From NCBI GenBank assembly GCA_015060165.1, contig SUZC01000004.1:111742-175741 (forward strand): a stretch of 64,000 bases of DNA, written 5' to 3'. Positions 8,294 through 16,897 of the stretch are shown here, in pieces. The notes below the pieces were generated by a model that did not search any database, had not been told where the DNA came from, and saw nothing but the letters and a program-made list of their open reading frames with translations. The position numbers and the translations under genes were made by a program. The stretch comes from Rikenellaceae bacterium (GTDB taxonomy: Bacteria > Bacteroidota > Bacteroidia > Bacteroidales > Rikenellaceae). The first letter of the stretch is position 1; every line of letters starts with the position of its first letter.

Positions 8294-8761
8294 ATGGCAG
8301 AATTGAAAGTAGGGGATATTGCTCCTGATTTTATTGGTAAGACTCAGAATTTGGAAACATTATCGCTTTCGCAGCTAAAGGGCAGCAAAACGGTATTATA
8401 CTTTTATCCCAAGGATAATACATCGGGGTGTACGCTGGAAGCTAAGAGTCTACGCGACGGAAAAGAGGGTCTCGCTGAGCGAGGATACCGCATAGTGGGT
8501 GTTAGCCCCGATAGCGAGAAGTCGCACCAGAATTTCTGCTCGAAACATGACCTTAATTTCACTCTGTTGGCCGATACCGACCGCTCGATATGTGAAGCAT
8601 TTGGCGTATGGGTTGAAAAGTCGATGTATGGTCGTAAATATATGGGAGTGGCGCGCAAGACATTCCTACTGGACGAAGAGGGTAGAATCACACACATCTT
8701 CGACAAAGTAAAGACTGCCGACCACTACAATCAAATTATTAATGAGTTAGATAAAAAGTAA
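8294..8761 (+). CDS. bcp: Thioredoxin-dependent thiol peroxidase (BCP/PrxQ family)
   Basis: The 155-residue peroxiredoxin has the active-site stretch [13 protein letters not shown], with peroxidatic Cys46 and the supporting Thr43. It reduces hydrogen and organic peroxides in the cytoplasm. In E. coli Bcp the resolving cysteine lies five residues after the peroxidatic one; here that position is Lys51. The protein is therefore a 1-Cys type or uses another cysteine further along (there is one in QNFCSKH and one in SICEAF). The recA start lies 7 bp downstream, so peroxide defence and DNA repair genes may be co-transcribed. Confidence 0.92.
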   Translation: MAELKVGDIAPDFIGKTQNLETLSLSQLKGSKTVLYFYPKDNTSGCTLEAKSLRDGKEGLAERGYRIVGVSPDSEKSHQNFCSKHDLNFTLLADTDRSICEAFGVWVEKSMYGRKYMGVARKTFLLDEEGRITHIFDKVKTADHYNQIINELDKK

Positions 8762-8768
8762 AACAAAT

Positions 8769-9782
8769 ATGGCAACTGAAAAAGCACAAGTTAACGCCGA
8801 CAAGCTCAAAGTTTTGAGCGCGGTAATGGATAAGATAGAGAAGGATTTCGGCAAAGGTTCTATTATGCGTATGAGCAGCGAGGCCGTAACCGATATTCCG
8901 GTAATCCCCACAGGTTCTGTAACATTGGATATGGCATTGGGAGTGGGTGGTTATCCTAAGGGTCGAGTAATTGAGATTTATGGCCCAGAATCATCAGGAA
9001 AGACAACACTCGCAATTCACGCTATCGCAGAGGCACAGAAAGCTGGAGGTATTGCAGCGTTTATCGATGCAGAGCACGCTTTCGATAGCTTCTACGCACA
9101 GAAATTGGGTGTAGATGTTGATAATTTGCTCATCTCACAGCCCGACAACGGCGAACAAGCATTGGAGATTGCCGACTCGTTGATTCGTTCAAGTGCAATT
9201 GACATTATCGTTATCGACTCAGTTGCAGCTCTTACACCGAAGGCTGAGATTGAGGGCGAGATGGGAGACTCAAAGATGGGTTTGCAGGCTCGTTTGATGT
9301 CGCAGGCTCTGCGTAAACTCACCGCCAGCATCTCAAAGACCAAGACTGTCTGCATATTTATCAACCAGTTGCGTGACAAAATTGGTGTAATCTATGGCAA
9401 TCCTGAGACTACGACAGGTGGTAATGCACTGAAATTCTACGCAAGCGTACGTATCGACATTCGTCGCGCATCAGTGATCAAGGATGGAGAGGAGCAGCTC
9501 GGAACACGTACAAAAGTCAAAGTTGTTAAGAATAAGGTAGCTCCTCCATTCAAGCGTGCTGAGTTTGACATCATGTTTGGCGAGGGAATCTCGAAGATTG
9601 GCGAGATAGTTGACCTTAGTGTAGATTATGGCATTGTACGAAAGGCTGGATCATGGTTTTCGTATGGAGAGCAGAAGATTGGCCAAGGCCGTGACGCTGT
9701 CAAGGAGTTGCTTTCAACAAATAAAGAGCTTTGCGATGAGATCGAGGCTAAGTTGCGCGAAGCTATGAAAACTAAAAAGTAA
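8769..9782 (+). CDS. recA: Recombinase A
   Basis: The 337-residue protein carries Walker [10 protein letters not shown] near residue 72, a Walker B segment [12 protein letters not shown] near 145, and the L2/NQLRDKIGV region near 200. It forms ATP-dependent filaments on single-stranded DNA for homologous recombination and stimulates SOS repressor cleavage where such repressors exist. The length is normal for the family. It lies 7 bp after bcp and 5 bp before rel, an arrangement that suggests one operon. Confidence 0.98.
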   Translation: MATEKAQVNADKLKVLSAVMDKIEKDFGKGSIMRMSSEAVTDIPVIPTGSVTLDMALGVGGYPKGRVIEIYGPESSGKTTLAIHAIAEAQKAGGIAAFIDAEHAFDSFYAQKLGVDVDNLLISQPDNGEQALEIADSLIRSSAIDIIVIDSVAALTPKAEIEGEMGDSKMGLQARLMSQALRKLTASISKTKTVCIFINQLRDKIGVIYGNPETTTGGNALKFYASVRIDIRRASVIKDGEEQLGTRTKVKVVKNKVAPPFKRAEFDIMFGEGISKIGEIVDLSVDYGIVRKAGSWFSYGEQKIGQGRDAVKELLSTNKELCDEIEAKLREAMKTKK

Positions 9783-9787
9783 AGCTT

Positions 9788-12007
9788 ATGAATTATACTG
9801 CAGAGGACGAGATACTTATTCAAAGTAAATGGGAAGTTCTTGCAGAGTCTTGCAAGAAAATATGCAAGAAAGAGGAGGATTGGAATTTCATCAAGAAGGC
9901 TTTCTTCCTCGCAAAAGAGGCCCATCAGGGGGTAAGGCGACGCTCAGGCGAGCCTTACTTCCTGCATCCTATTGCAGTAGCACAGATAGTTGTCGATGAG
10001 ATTGGCTTGGGTGTAAAGTCGGTTGTAGCATCGCTTCTTCACGACGTAGTAGAGGACACCGACTACACAGTGGAGGATATGGAACACCTCTTCGGTCACA
10101 AAATCGCAACAATGGTCGATGGACTGACCAAAATGTCGGGTGTTTTTAATGCCGATACCTCACGCCAAGCTGAATATTTTCGCAAGGTTTTGCTTACGCT
10201 CTCGGATGACGTCAGAGTAATCCTCATTAAAATTGCTGACCGCCTGCACAATATGCGCACATTGGGAGCAATGCCTCAAAACAAACAGATTAAAATCACC
10301 GGAGAGACAATATACCTATTCGCTCCGTTGGCTTACCGTTTAGGCCTTTATGCCATCAAGACCGAATTGGAGAATCTATGTATGAAATACCGATTCCCCA
10401 ATGAATATGAGGAAATTACACGACAAATAAACGAATCATCAGCCGTTCGAGATGAATACATACGCAAATTCAACGCTCCGATTATTGAAGCGCTTGACAA
10501 GAATGGCATCAAATATGAAATCACAGGCAGAGTAAAGAGCGCATACTCAATTTGGACCAAGATGGTTCAAAAGCAGATACCATTCTCGGAGATTTACGAC
10601 CTGTTCGCCATTCGCATTGTATTCCAACCTCTGGAATTCCCCTCTGAAAAGACCCAATGCTGGCAGATTTACTCATCGATAACTGATATTTACACCCCCA
10701 AACCCGACCGTTTGAGAGATTGGATCAGTATGCCAAAAGCAAACGGATATGAGGCTCTGCACTCAACTGTAATGGGCCCCGATGGAGTATGGGTAGAGGT
10801 ACAGATTCGCACCCAACGAATGGACGAAATAGCCGAGCGAGGTTTTGCAGCACACTGGAAATACAAGAAGGCTACAATCTCGCACGACGAAGATGAATTC
10901 GACAAGTGGTTGAAGATGATACGCACCGCATTAGAGAGCCCTACACAGAATGCGGTGGACTTCTTGGATAACTTTAAGTTATCGCTGTATGCGTCTGAAA
11001 TAGCAGTATTTACACCAAAGGGAGAAGCTCGTCGCCTACCATACGGAGCCACTGCATTGGATCTCGCATACGATGTCCATACAAAGATTGGAAATAGTGC
11101 CATCGGCGCTAAAATCAACCATAAAATTATGCCCATCACCACTCCGTTGAATAGTGGTGATCAGGTTGAAATCATTACAGCAGAATCAGCCAGGCCAAAA
11201 GCAGAATGGTTAGAATCGGTACTAACCACAAAAGCAAAGCAGGCAATCAAAAATTACCTTAAACGCGAACAGGAACATAACCAGCAACATGGTATGCAAA
11301 TTCTGGATGAACGATTGGCTCAACTCAATATAACTCCAAACAACCGTGTAATACGCAAGCTGATAAACGCTTACGACAGTCACAACAAAGAGGAGTTGTA
11401 CACAAAAATTGGTGCTGGAATTGTTTCACTCGATAATCTGGAAAAGGTTGTTCGAACAAATTCCAATTTCAAGATACTGAAATTCTGGACCCTTTTCATC
11501 AAAGACGATGACGAAAATGACGACGATGACAACATAAAGAATGACGATAAAAAGGGTAGGACAAAGGAGCACAATGAAGGCCAGAATCTGGTTGTCGCAG
11601 AATGCTGCCATCCGCTACCAGGAGATAGGGTAGTCGGATTTAAAGACCCTATCACACACCAAATTATCGTCCACAAAGCTACCTGTGACGAACTGAACCG
11701 TCTGGCATCTCAACATGGCGACTGCATCGTCAAAGAGGAGATTAAATGGGAACAACACAAGACTCAATCTTCGTTGGCCACAATCGAAATTATGGGTATC
11801 GACCGTATGGGCTTGTTAGTTGACCTGGCAAATGTCGTAACAAACGATTTCAGCATCAATATGCGACAAGTAAACATCCAGTCGCACGATGGAATATACG
11901 AGGGCACATTAAGCTTATATGTGCGTGACGCTGAAAGTCTAAACGCTATCCTCGATAGATTGAGGAGAATCAAGGGTATGGAGAGCGTAAAACGCCAGAC
12001 AAACTAA
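9788..12007 (+). CDS. rel: Bifunctional (p)ppGpp synthetase/hydrolase (Rel/SpoT family)
   Basis: The 739-residue protein has an N-terminal HD hydrolase domain with the HDVVEDT motif at residues 85-91. The synthetase domain carries GRVKSAYSIWTKM and DLFAIRIVF. A TGS domain lies at about residues 395-455, a conserved cysteine region (VVAECCHPLPGDRVVGF) follows, and an ACT domain ends the protein. It makes and degrades the stringent-response alarmone in response to starvation. An Asp/Asn/Lys-rich stretch near residues 573-596 interrupts the usual linker before the cysteine region. Both catalytic sites appear intact. Confidence 0.95.
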   Translation: MNYTAEDEILIQSKWEVLAESCKKICKKEEDWNFIKKAFFLAKEAHQGVRRRSGEPYFLHPIAVAQIVVDEIGLGVKSVVASLLHDVVEDTDYTVEDMEHLFGHKIATMVDGLTKMSGVFNADTSRQAEYFRKVLLTLSDDVRVILIKIADRLHNMRTLGAMPQNKQIKITGETIYLFAPLAYRLGLYAIKTELENLCMKYRFPNEYEEITRQINESSAVRDEYIRKFNAPIIEALDKNGIKYEITGRVKSAYSIWTKMVQKQIPFSEIYDLFAIRIVFQPLEFPSEKTQCWQIYSSITDIYTPKPDRLRDWISMPKANGYEALHSTVMGPDGVWVEVQIRTQRMDEIAERGFAAHWKYKKATISHDEDEFDKWLKMIRTALESPTQNAVDFLDNFKLSLYASEIAVFTPKGEARRLPYGATALDLAYDVHTKIGNSAIGAKINHKIMPITTPLNSGDQVEIITAESARPKAEWLESVLTTKAKQAIKNYLKREQEHNQQHGMQILDERLAQLNITPNNRVIRKLINAYDSHNKEELYTKIGAGIVSLDNLEKVVRTNSNFKILKFWTLFIKDDDENDDDDNIKNDDKKGRTKEHNEGQNLVVAECCHPLPGDRVVGFKDPITHQIIVHKATCDELNRLASQHGDCIVKEEIKWEQHKTQSSLATIEIMGIDRMGLLVDLANVVTNDFSINMRQVNIQSHDGIYEGTLSLYVRDAESLNAILDRLRRIKGMESVKRQTN

Positions 12008-12061
12008 CTCCTCAAAATTGCTGGTAAATTAGAGGCTTAAACATATATTAACGAGAAATAT

Positions 12062-12607
12062 ATGGACAACTTTTGGATATTTCTACTCATTATCGGAGCT
12101 GTTGCTTCTATTGCACAGAAGAATCAGCAAAAGAACAAACCTTCCTCACCTGAAGGAGAGCCAACGCTCGATCCTCAGGCTGAGTGGGAACGTCGTATGC
12201 GTGAAATATTCGGGGACAACACAGAAAATGAAGTAAGCGAGAATCCAAAAGAGGAAGCAACAGAAGGCTCAAGCACCGCCAATAAGCCAAACAATAAGCC
12301 TATAACTACTCAAACGGCACAAACCATAAGACATACCATTCCTGCGCCAAAGAAGGCTACGCAAGCCCCAATAGCGCAGAGTGTAGCTTCGTATAGCAGG
12401 TCAAAAATTAGACATACAAGCTCTGCAACGAGTACTACGTCAACATATAAAAAATCTACGGATAGTGTGTCAAAGACCAATAATCCCATTAAGTCTGGCG
12501 AGATATCATCAAACAATAGCGAAATTGAACAGATTATAGACGATTTCACCATGGAGAAGGCTGTAATTTACTCCGAGATACTTAAGCCAAAATTCGAGGA
12601 GTTATAG
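12062..12607 (+). CDS. Membrane-anchored low-complexity protein of unknown function
   Basis: The 181-residue protein begins with one hydrophobic segment (FWIFLLIIGAVASIA, residues 4-18) and then becomes a polar, Ser/Thr/Lys/Pro-rich, probably disordered tail. A short more ordered C-terminus contains IEQIIDDFTMEKAVIYSEIL. I recognise no family by motif. It follows rel by 54 bp and precedes the HIT gene. The C-terminal helix may be the functional part, binding a partner while the tail spans distance from the membrane. Confidence 0.7.
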   Translation: MDNFWIFLLIIGAVASIAQKNQQKNKPSSPEGEPTLDPQAEWERRMREIFGDNTENEVSENPKEEATEGSSTANKPNNKPITTQTAQTIRHTIPAPKKATQAPIAQSVASYSRSKIRHTSSATSTTSTYKKSTDSVSKTNNPIKSGEISSNNSEIEQIIDDFTMEKAVIYSEILKPKFEEL

Positions 12608-12718
12608 GTCAAATATGCGAGCATTGGCAGGTTAAGCCAAATAACCACCCAATTTTACCGAAAAAGTCCCTATTAGATATCTAATCATAAATCGAAATAA
12701 CCCATAACAAGAAACACT

Positions 12719-13105
12719 ATGGCAACAATATTTTCAAGAATTATAGCAGGGGAGATACCTAGCTATAAAATAGCTGAGGACGAGAACTACTACGCATTCC
12801 TCGACATAAATCCTTTGGCAAAAGGGCACACACTTGTGGTTCCAAAGAAGGAGGTGGATTACTACTATGACCTGGATGACGAGACATTGGCGGGTATGAG
12901 TCTATTCGCAAAAAAAATTGCGCACAAAATTAAAGAGCAAACAGGGTGCAAAAAGGTTGCAACAGTGGTTTTAGGCCTTGAAGTACCACACGCTCACATA
13001 CATCTAATCCCGATGAATGACGAAAAAGATGTTGATTTTCGTCGCGAAAAGCTGAAATTAACTCCAGAAGAGTTTACTGAAATTGCATCAAAACTCGCGC
13101 TATAA
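12719..13105 (+). CDS. HIT-family nucleotide-binding hydrolase (Hint-like)
   Basis: The 128-residue protein carries the histidine triad HAHIHLI at residues 91-97 and the N-terminal FSRIIAGEIPSYKI signature of Hint proteins. These enzymes hydrolyse nucleoside phosphoramidates and adenylated substrates in the cytoplasm. The family usually runs 110-140 residues, so it is complete. The start at 12719 is supported by the conserved N-terminus. A terminator follows. Confidence 0.93.
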   Translation: MATIFSRIIAGEIPSYKIAEDENYYAFLDINPLAKGHTLVVPKKEVDYYYDLDDETLAGMSLFAKKIAHKIKEQTGCKKVATVVLGLEVPHAHIHLIPMNDEKDVDFRREKLKLTPEEFTEIASKLAL

Positions 13106-13143
13106 TAGGTAATTTCACAAGTTTATAACTAACTGAAATGCAA

Positions 13144-13181
13144 TAGGGTAGTCATTAATTTGGCTACCCTAATTATTTTAT
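13144..13181 (+). terminator. Intrinsic terminator after the HIT gene
   Basis: An 8-bp stem, TAGGGTAG with CTACCCTA, is followed by an AT-rich, T-containing stretch. Confidence 0.7.
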
Positions 13182-13275
13182 ATTTAACATAATATAACGC
13201 GTAAAAAGAATTCGTATAAAAAATAACATAAAAGGGTAGGAGCGGGATCAAAATTGTAAAATAATCATCCATAAT

Positions 13276-13342
13276 TTACATTTGTAATTACACATGTAAA
13301 GTGATTACATAAGTAAAAATACGTTATAGTTTACTTTTGTAA
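13276..13342. repeat. Array of four exact TTAC-N4-GTAA palindromes
   Basis: Exact copies lie at 13276-13287, 13288-13299 (directly abutting), 13305-13316 and 13331-13342. Only the central 4 bp differ: ATTT, ACAT, ATAA and TTTT. One-mismatch copies follow at 13374-13385 and 13663-13674, and further ones at 13723-13734 and 13741-13752. Exact outer halves with free centres are typical of repeated dimer-binding operators. Confidence 0.75.
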
Positions 13343-13718
13343 ATATACGCACTTTCAAACTTTTGTTCAATATTCACACTTGTAATTAATGCGAATCGAG
13401 TAACAACCGCCACAAAATGACTATTTAAAGTAAAGTTAAATAACTAAATATGAGTTATTATAATAAACATTATCAGCTATTTACACAATCTAACTAATCT
13501 AAAACATAAGCTACAAGCCATAATACAAGTCATTTCAGGGATAATGTTCAATATTGAAAGATTTACCCACATTATATCGCATATAATCAGTATTTTACAC
13601 TAATTTAAATAAACTAAAAGTTTAAATGTAAACGCTTTGAACATTTTACCATAAATCAATGTATACAATTGTAAACTTTATCAACACATCCACAATATTC
13701 ACATCGGTAACAAAAAAC

Positions 13719-13749
13719 TTGTTTACAAAAGAAAAATGTTTTATATTTG
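13719..13749 (+). promoter_or_regulatory. Promoter of the XRE regulator gene
   Basis: TTG (13719-13721) lies 20 bp before a perfect TATATTTG -7 box (13742-13749). The ATG is only 15 bp further, so the leader is very short. A degenerate TTAC-N4-GTAA copy (TTAT-ATTT-GTAA) overlaps the -7 box, consistent with autorepression. Confidence 0.7.
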
Positions 13750-13764
13750 TAAAAAATTAGGATT

Positions 13765-14214
13765 ATGCGTGAAAAATTACAAAAATTGATGTCCGCAGAG
13801 CATCTTACACCAAGCCGCTTTGCTGAATTACTCGGAATACAACCGTCTGGAGTTTCTCACCTTCTAAGTGGACGAAACAAGCCAAGCTTTGATTTGGTGC
13901 AAAAAATCCTGCGCCGTTTTCCGCATATTAATCCAGACTGGCTGCTGCTCGAAAACGAACATATGTATCGCTCGGAACAGAGTAACATCTTCGATTCTGC
14001 GACTCATTCCAATTCTGATGATCTGACCAATACGGCGATAAATGAAGAAAAAAAATTAGCCGCGCAAAATATCGCATTCTCGGAGAGTTCTCCGCTAACT
14101 GCTAATCGCATCGACGAGGTGTTGATAAAGAGTTCATCTAATCAAAAAATTGTAAAACGAGTTATCGTTCTCTTTGACGACCATACATTCGAGAGTTTTG
14201 AGATGGCTAAATAG
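13765..14214 (+). CDS. XRE-type helix-turn-helix regulator
   Basis: The 149-residue protein has a Cro/C1-type helix-turn-helix at about residues 5-60. Its features are LTPSRFAELLGIQPSGVSHL and LLSGRNKPSFDLVQKILRRF, then NPDWLLLENEHMY, which is typical of this group in Bacteroidetes. The remainder (about residues 70-149) is polar with no protease or ligand domain. It is a likely repressor acting on the TTAC-N4-GTAA array in front of its own promoter. Its other targets are unknown, and there is no phage gene next to it. Confidence 0.85.
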   Translation: MREKLQKLMSAEHLTPSRFAELLGIQPSGVSHLLSGRNKPSFDLVQKILRRFPHINPDWLLLENEHMYRSEQSNIFDSATHSNSDDLTNTAINEEKKLAAQNIAFSESSPLTANRIDEVLIKSSSNQKIVKRVIVLFDDHTFESFEMAK

Positions 14215-14305
14215 CTTGTACTGGTGAATCAAATTCTAACAATGCAGATTTGCGCAGCTTGTTTTACATCATACGAGCATTTTGTTGATATAAATTTTTA
14301 ATATT

Positions 14306-14346
14306 GGCTTCCGTACCGTATCAGGATGGGAGCCTTTCTTTTTTCC
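14306..14346 (+). terminator. Intrinsic terminator after the XRE gene
   Basis: GGCTTCC (14306-14312) pairs with GGGAGCC (14328-14334), with one G-T pair, followed by TTTCTTTTTTCC. Confidence 0.75.
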
Positions 14347-14417
14347 TTATCCTCCAAAATCAGTAGTGCATGAGGATCTCAGCTTTCTGATATAATATTT
14401 ATATTATGTTAAATATT

Positions 14418-14513
14418 ATGCGGGAATATCTGTATATAGGGGGAATATTCATTGTCAGTTGCGTAGCAGCTGAAATATATGGCAGATTGATAAGGTCGTG
14501 GATACAGATTTAG
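14418..14513 (+). CDS. Possible 31-residue hydrophobic peptide
   Basis: An ATG frame encodes a short peptide with a hydrophobic core (YLYIGGIFIVSCVAAEIYG). It overlaps by 16 bp a second frame that continues with similar density of charged and aromatic residues. The pair could be one small gene broken by a frameshift, or chance. There is no promoter or family support. Confidence 0.2.
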   Translation: MREYLYIGGIFIVSCVAAEIYGRLIRSWIQI

Positions 14514-14602
14514 TAGTAGACGAAAATGCTTGGTTTACAATTTGGGGCAAATTGCGAAAAAGAATTGTGATTGCAATTATGAAACGGCATCTGCCTCGAT
14601 AA
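14498..14602 (+). CDS. Possible 34-residue basic peptide (GTG start)
   Basis: A GTG-initiated frame ends in TAA at 14600-14602. Its C-terminal part is basic and aromatic (AWFTIWGKLRKRIVIAIMKR), like an amphipathic membrane-associated helix. It overlaps the preceding small frame, so both may derive from one frameshifted gene. Support is weak. Confidence 0.18.
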   Translation: MDTDLVVDENAWFTIWGKLRKRIVIAIMKRHLPR

Positions 14603-14885
14603 AATTTTCGAAGGAAACTCTATATCCATTATTGTCAAGAGCTTATCGCTAAAAATGAAAACCTAATGTGACGCAAATATTTTGCGATATAAAAAAATGT
14701 AGCTAAATTTACAATTATGACATAATTGGTTACCGGCGAATAACACAATATTAAACAAATAATTACGTTTATTAAATAAACACTTTTGCAAACAATTCAT
14801 AACCCTCGGAAAACATATAAGGAATAGACCTACTCTATTCTACACAACTAAATTTATATCTATAAGATACAACTATATTATTACT

Positions 14886-15890
14886 ATGAGAAAGCTTATA
14901 CTCATTATGGCGGTTGTCTTTATCTCATCGTGCAACAACGACACAACATATATCTCAGATGACGACTTTTCGGAAACAATCAAGATGAAAAAATCTCTTG
15001 GAATTGACGCACTAATAAACGATGTGACAAGAATAATAAAAACTGGCGATGAGGTCATTGTGCAGAATTATAGAGATTCAGCTATGTTTTGCGTATATAA
15101 TTATAAATCAGGAGAGTTAGTACATAGTTGGGGATACCTAGGACGAGCCGACAACGAGTATCTATTTCCCGAAATTTTCCAACTAAATGGTGGCAAATTC
15201 GGCATTAACGATATGGGTAAAACCAAGATGGAATTTTATGATGACTTCACCAGCCAGCCATCATCAGTTACAAAATATGAAAAATTGCCGATGAGCGTGA
15301 ATGACATATGCTATTTGCAAAGAAATGAGTATGTTTTCTTTGATGACACCCCCAGCAAATTAACCATCTGCAAATGGAAAGTAGGAGAAGAGCCAACTCC
15401 CCTGCCATCACTCGACTATTACGCTGAGAAATACTCCGAATCTCACTCATACATAGGATTCTTGGGCACAAACAGAGCTGACAAAATAGTTTATGCCTTC
15501 AATTTTATTGATGGTTTCGACATGTTTGACACAGAAGGTAACCTCACAAAAAGAGTCCGCAGAAAAGGTTCTAACGAAATATCAACGTTTACCGGATACA
15601 AGGACAACGAGCAAGATGAGGACTTCCGCATCTTTTCGTTTCGTATTTATACCGATGATGATGGTTTTTACATACATCGCGTAAATAGTACTAACTCAGA
15701 ACTCAACAAGTCGTTGGAACGTACGACATACATAGAACAGTTCGACTGGGATGGCCATCCCGTAAGACGATATGAATTTCCAATGTTTATTCGTTACTTT
15801 TGCCCGCTCGGTGATGGCAAATTTATGGTTTACGACATAACATCCGAGGATGAGGCCTTACAAATATTCGAGCCCGACACGACAAACTAA
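14886..15890 (+). CDS. Six-bladed beta-propeller (TolB-like/BF3164-type) lipoprotein
   Basis: The 334-residue protein starts with a lipoprotein signal (MRKLILIMAVVFISSC, lipobox Cys16). The body has repeating beta-rich blades. The segment SWGYLGRADNEYLFPEIFQ near residues 80-98 is the G-R-x-x-x-E-Y motif of this Bacteroidetes family. Such proteins sit on the envelope and their ligand is unknown. Two other members lie in this window (20660-21685 and 56527-57657). It is transcribed alone and followed by a strong terminator. Confidence 0.8.
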   Translation: MRKLILIMAVVFISSCNNDTTYISDDDFSETIKMKKSLGIDALINDVTRIIKTGDEVIVQNYRDSAMFCVYNYKSGELVHSWGYLGRADNEYLFPEIFQLNGGKFGINDMGKTKMEFYDDFTSQPSSVTKYEKLPMSVNDICYLQRNEYVFFDDTPSKLTICKWKVGEEPTPLPSLDYYAEKYSESHSYIGFLGTNRADKIVYAFNFIDGFDMFDTEGNLTKRVRRKGSNEISTFTGYKDNEQDEDFRIFSFRIYTDDDGFYIHRVNSTNSELNKSLERTTYIEQFDWDGHPVRRYEFPMFIRYFCPLGDGKFMVYDITSEDEALQIFEPDTTN

Positions 15891-15909
15891 TTAATAGGAA
15901 ATTGCTTTA

Positions 15910-15953
15910 GCCACAAGAATTTTGCGCAAATTCTTGTGGCTCTACTTTTTTTT
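15910..15953 (+). terminator. Intrinsic terminator after the propeller lipoprotein
   Basis: A perfect stem of at least 10 bp (GCCACAAGAA with TTCTTGTGGC, 15910-15940) is followed by CTACTTTTTTTT. Confidence 0.9.
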
Positions 15954-15956
15954 GTA

Positions 15957-15964
15957 TACCTTTG
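15957..15964 (+). promoter_or_regulatory. -7 box of the CE1 esterase gene
   Basis: TACCTTTG matches TAnnTTTG, 30 bp before the ATG. Confidence 0.55.
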
Positions 15965-15993
15965 TATAATAATACTAATTATGCAATAAGTAA

Positions 15994-16881
15994 ATGACCA
16001 GACTTCGATTTATCATCTCTATATGCGTGGTTCTACTCGGCTTCTGTACCTCAATAGAGGCAAAGAGTTATATCTCGGAGACAAACTACAAAACGTACAA
16101 CTGCGAAATCGACGGCATCGAACGCAGTTACAAACTATATCTGCCTGCCAATATCAAGCCCAATGCTCCACTTGTATTTGTTCTGCACGGTTACGGCGGC
16201 TCGTTTAATCTCGACCACATCGGAATGAACGAGGTGGCTGAAAAATTCGGGTTTGCAGTATGTTATCCACAAGGATCAAAGGATGGACGTGGCAAACCAT
16301 GCTGGAATGTGGGATATCCATTTCAAGCAGATATGAAAGTTGACGACATTTCGTTTATGTGCAAACTCGCGCGTAAATTGCAAAAAGAACATAGTCTTAG
16401 CCGCAAAAACACCTTCTGCACAGGAATGTCGAACGGTGGAGAGATGTGTTATCTATTGGCATACTGCGAGCAGAACGTATTTGCTGCTGTCGCTCCCATA
16501 GCTGGTCTTACGATGGAGTGGATGCCAAAAGCATACTCCCCTACTCGCCCTATTCCACTTATGGAGGTGCACGGAACAGAGGATCGCACATCGGAATGGA
16601 CAGGTGATTTGGAAAATAAAGGCGGCTGGGGTGCATATATCGCAGTTCCCGACGCAGTAAACTATTGGGTGAAGGTGAATGGCTGCAAAGGCCCAAAATC
16701 GGAGGTTCTTCCACTAATGAATGCTGATTCACACGAAGTTACGTTGCATAAATACACCCAGGGAAAGAAAAATACAGAAGTTTGGCTATACGAAATAAAA
16801 GGTGGTGGCCACACTTGGGGCAATAAAGATATTGATACAGCTGTTGAAATTTGGAAATTCTTTACTAAATTTGTACGCTAA
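15994..16881 (+). CDS. Secreted CE1/PHB-depolymerase-like esterase (LpqC family)
   Basis: The 295-residue protein has a signal peptide (about residues 1-23, ending SIEA) and an alpha/beta-hydrolase fold. The nucleophile elbow is GMSNGG near residue 148, and an oxyanion-type HGYGGS occurs near 64. The histidine is in GGGHTWG near residue 270. The family includes feruloyl and acetyl-xylan esterases and short-chain polyhydroxyalkanoate depolymerases. In this host, release of ester groups from plant polysaccharide is the likelier role (inference). A GLPGLI-like gene follows 16 bp downstream. Confidence 0.85.
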   Translation: MTRLRFIISICVVLLGFCTSIEAKSYISETNYKTYNCEIDGIERSYKLYLPANIKPNAPLVFVLHGYGGSFNLDHIGMNEVAEKFGFAVCYPQGSKDGRGKPCWNVGYPFQADMKVDDISFMCKLARKLQKEHSLSRKNTFCTGMSNGGEMCYLLAYCEQNVFAAVAPIAGLTMEWMPKAYSPTRPIPLMEVHGTEDRTSEWTGDLENKGGWGAYIAVPDAVNYWVKVNGCKGPKSEVLPLMNADSHEVTLHKYTQGKKNTEVWLYEIKGGGHTWGNKDIDTAVEIWKFFTKFVR

Positions 16882-16897
16882 AAACAGCATAAAACGT

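Larger units (their letters stand above)
13182..13764. promoter_or_regulatory. AT-rich control region upstream of the XRE regulator
   Basis: There is no convincing ORF in this stretch. It holds four exact TTAC-N4-GTAA palindromes, several degenerate copies, four one-mismatch DnaA-box-like 9-mers (13370, 13563, 13678, 13695) and the XRE promoter at its right end. It is much richer in A and T than the flanking genes. Confidence 0.6.
14347..14885. other. Long AT-rich intergenic stretch with two weak small frames
   Basis: No recognised gene lies here. Two short overlapping frames (14418-14513 and 14498-14602) could be remnants or microproteins. The rest is AT-rich sequence leading to the lipoprotein gene at 14886, and I see no clear promoter match. 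Confidence 0.4.

Noticed and set aside
10690..11142. 150-codon minus-strand frame inside rel
   Set aside because: Antisense to conserved catalytic and TGS domains of Rel.
13182..13764. CRISPR array
   Set aside because: The repeated units are 12-bp palindromes with irregular spacing and no uniform spacers, and no cas genes are present.
16802..16897. Upstream extension of the GLPGLI-like gene
   Set aside because: It would overlap the conserved C-terminus of the esterase gene; starts at 16898 or 16913 fit better.
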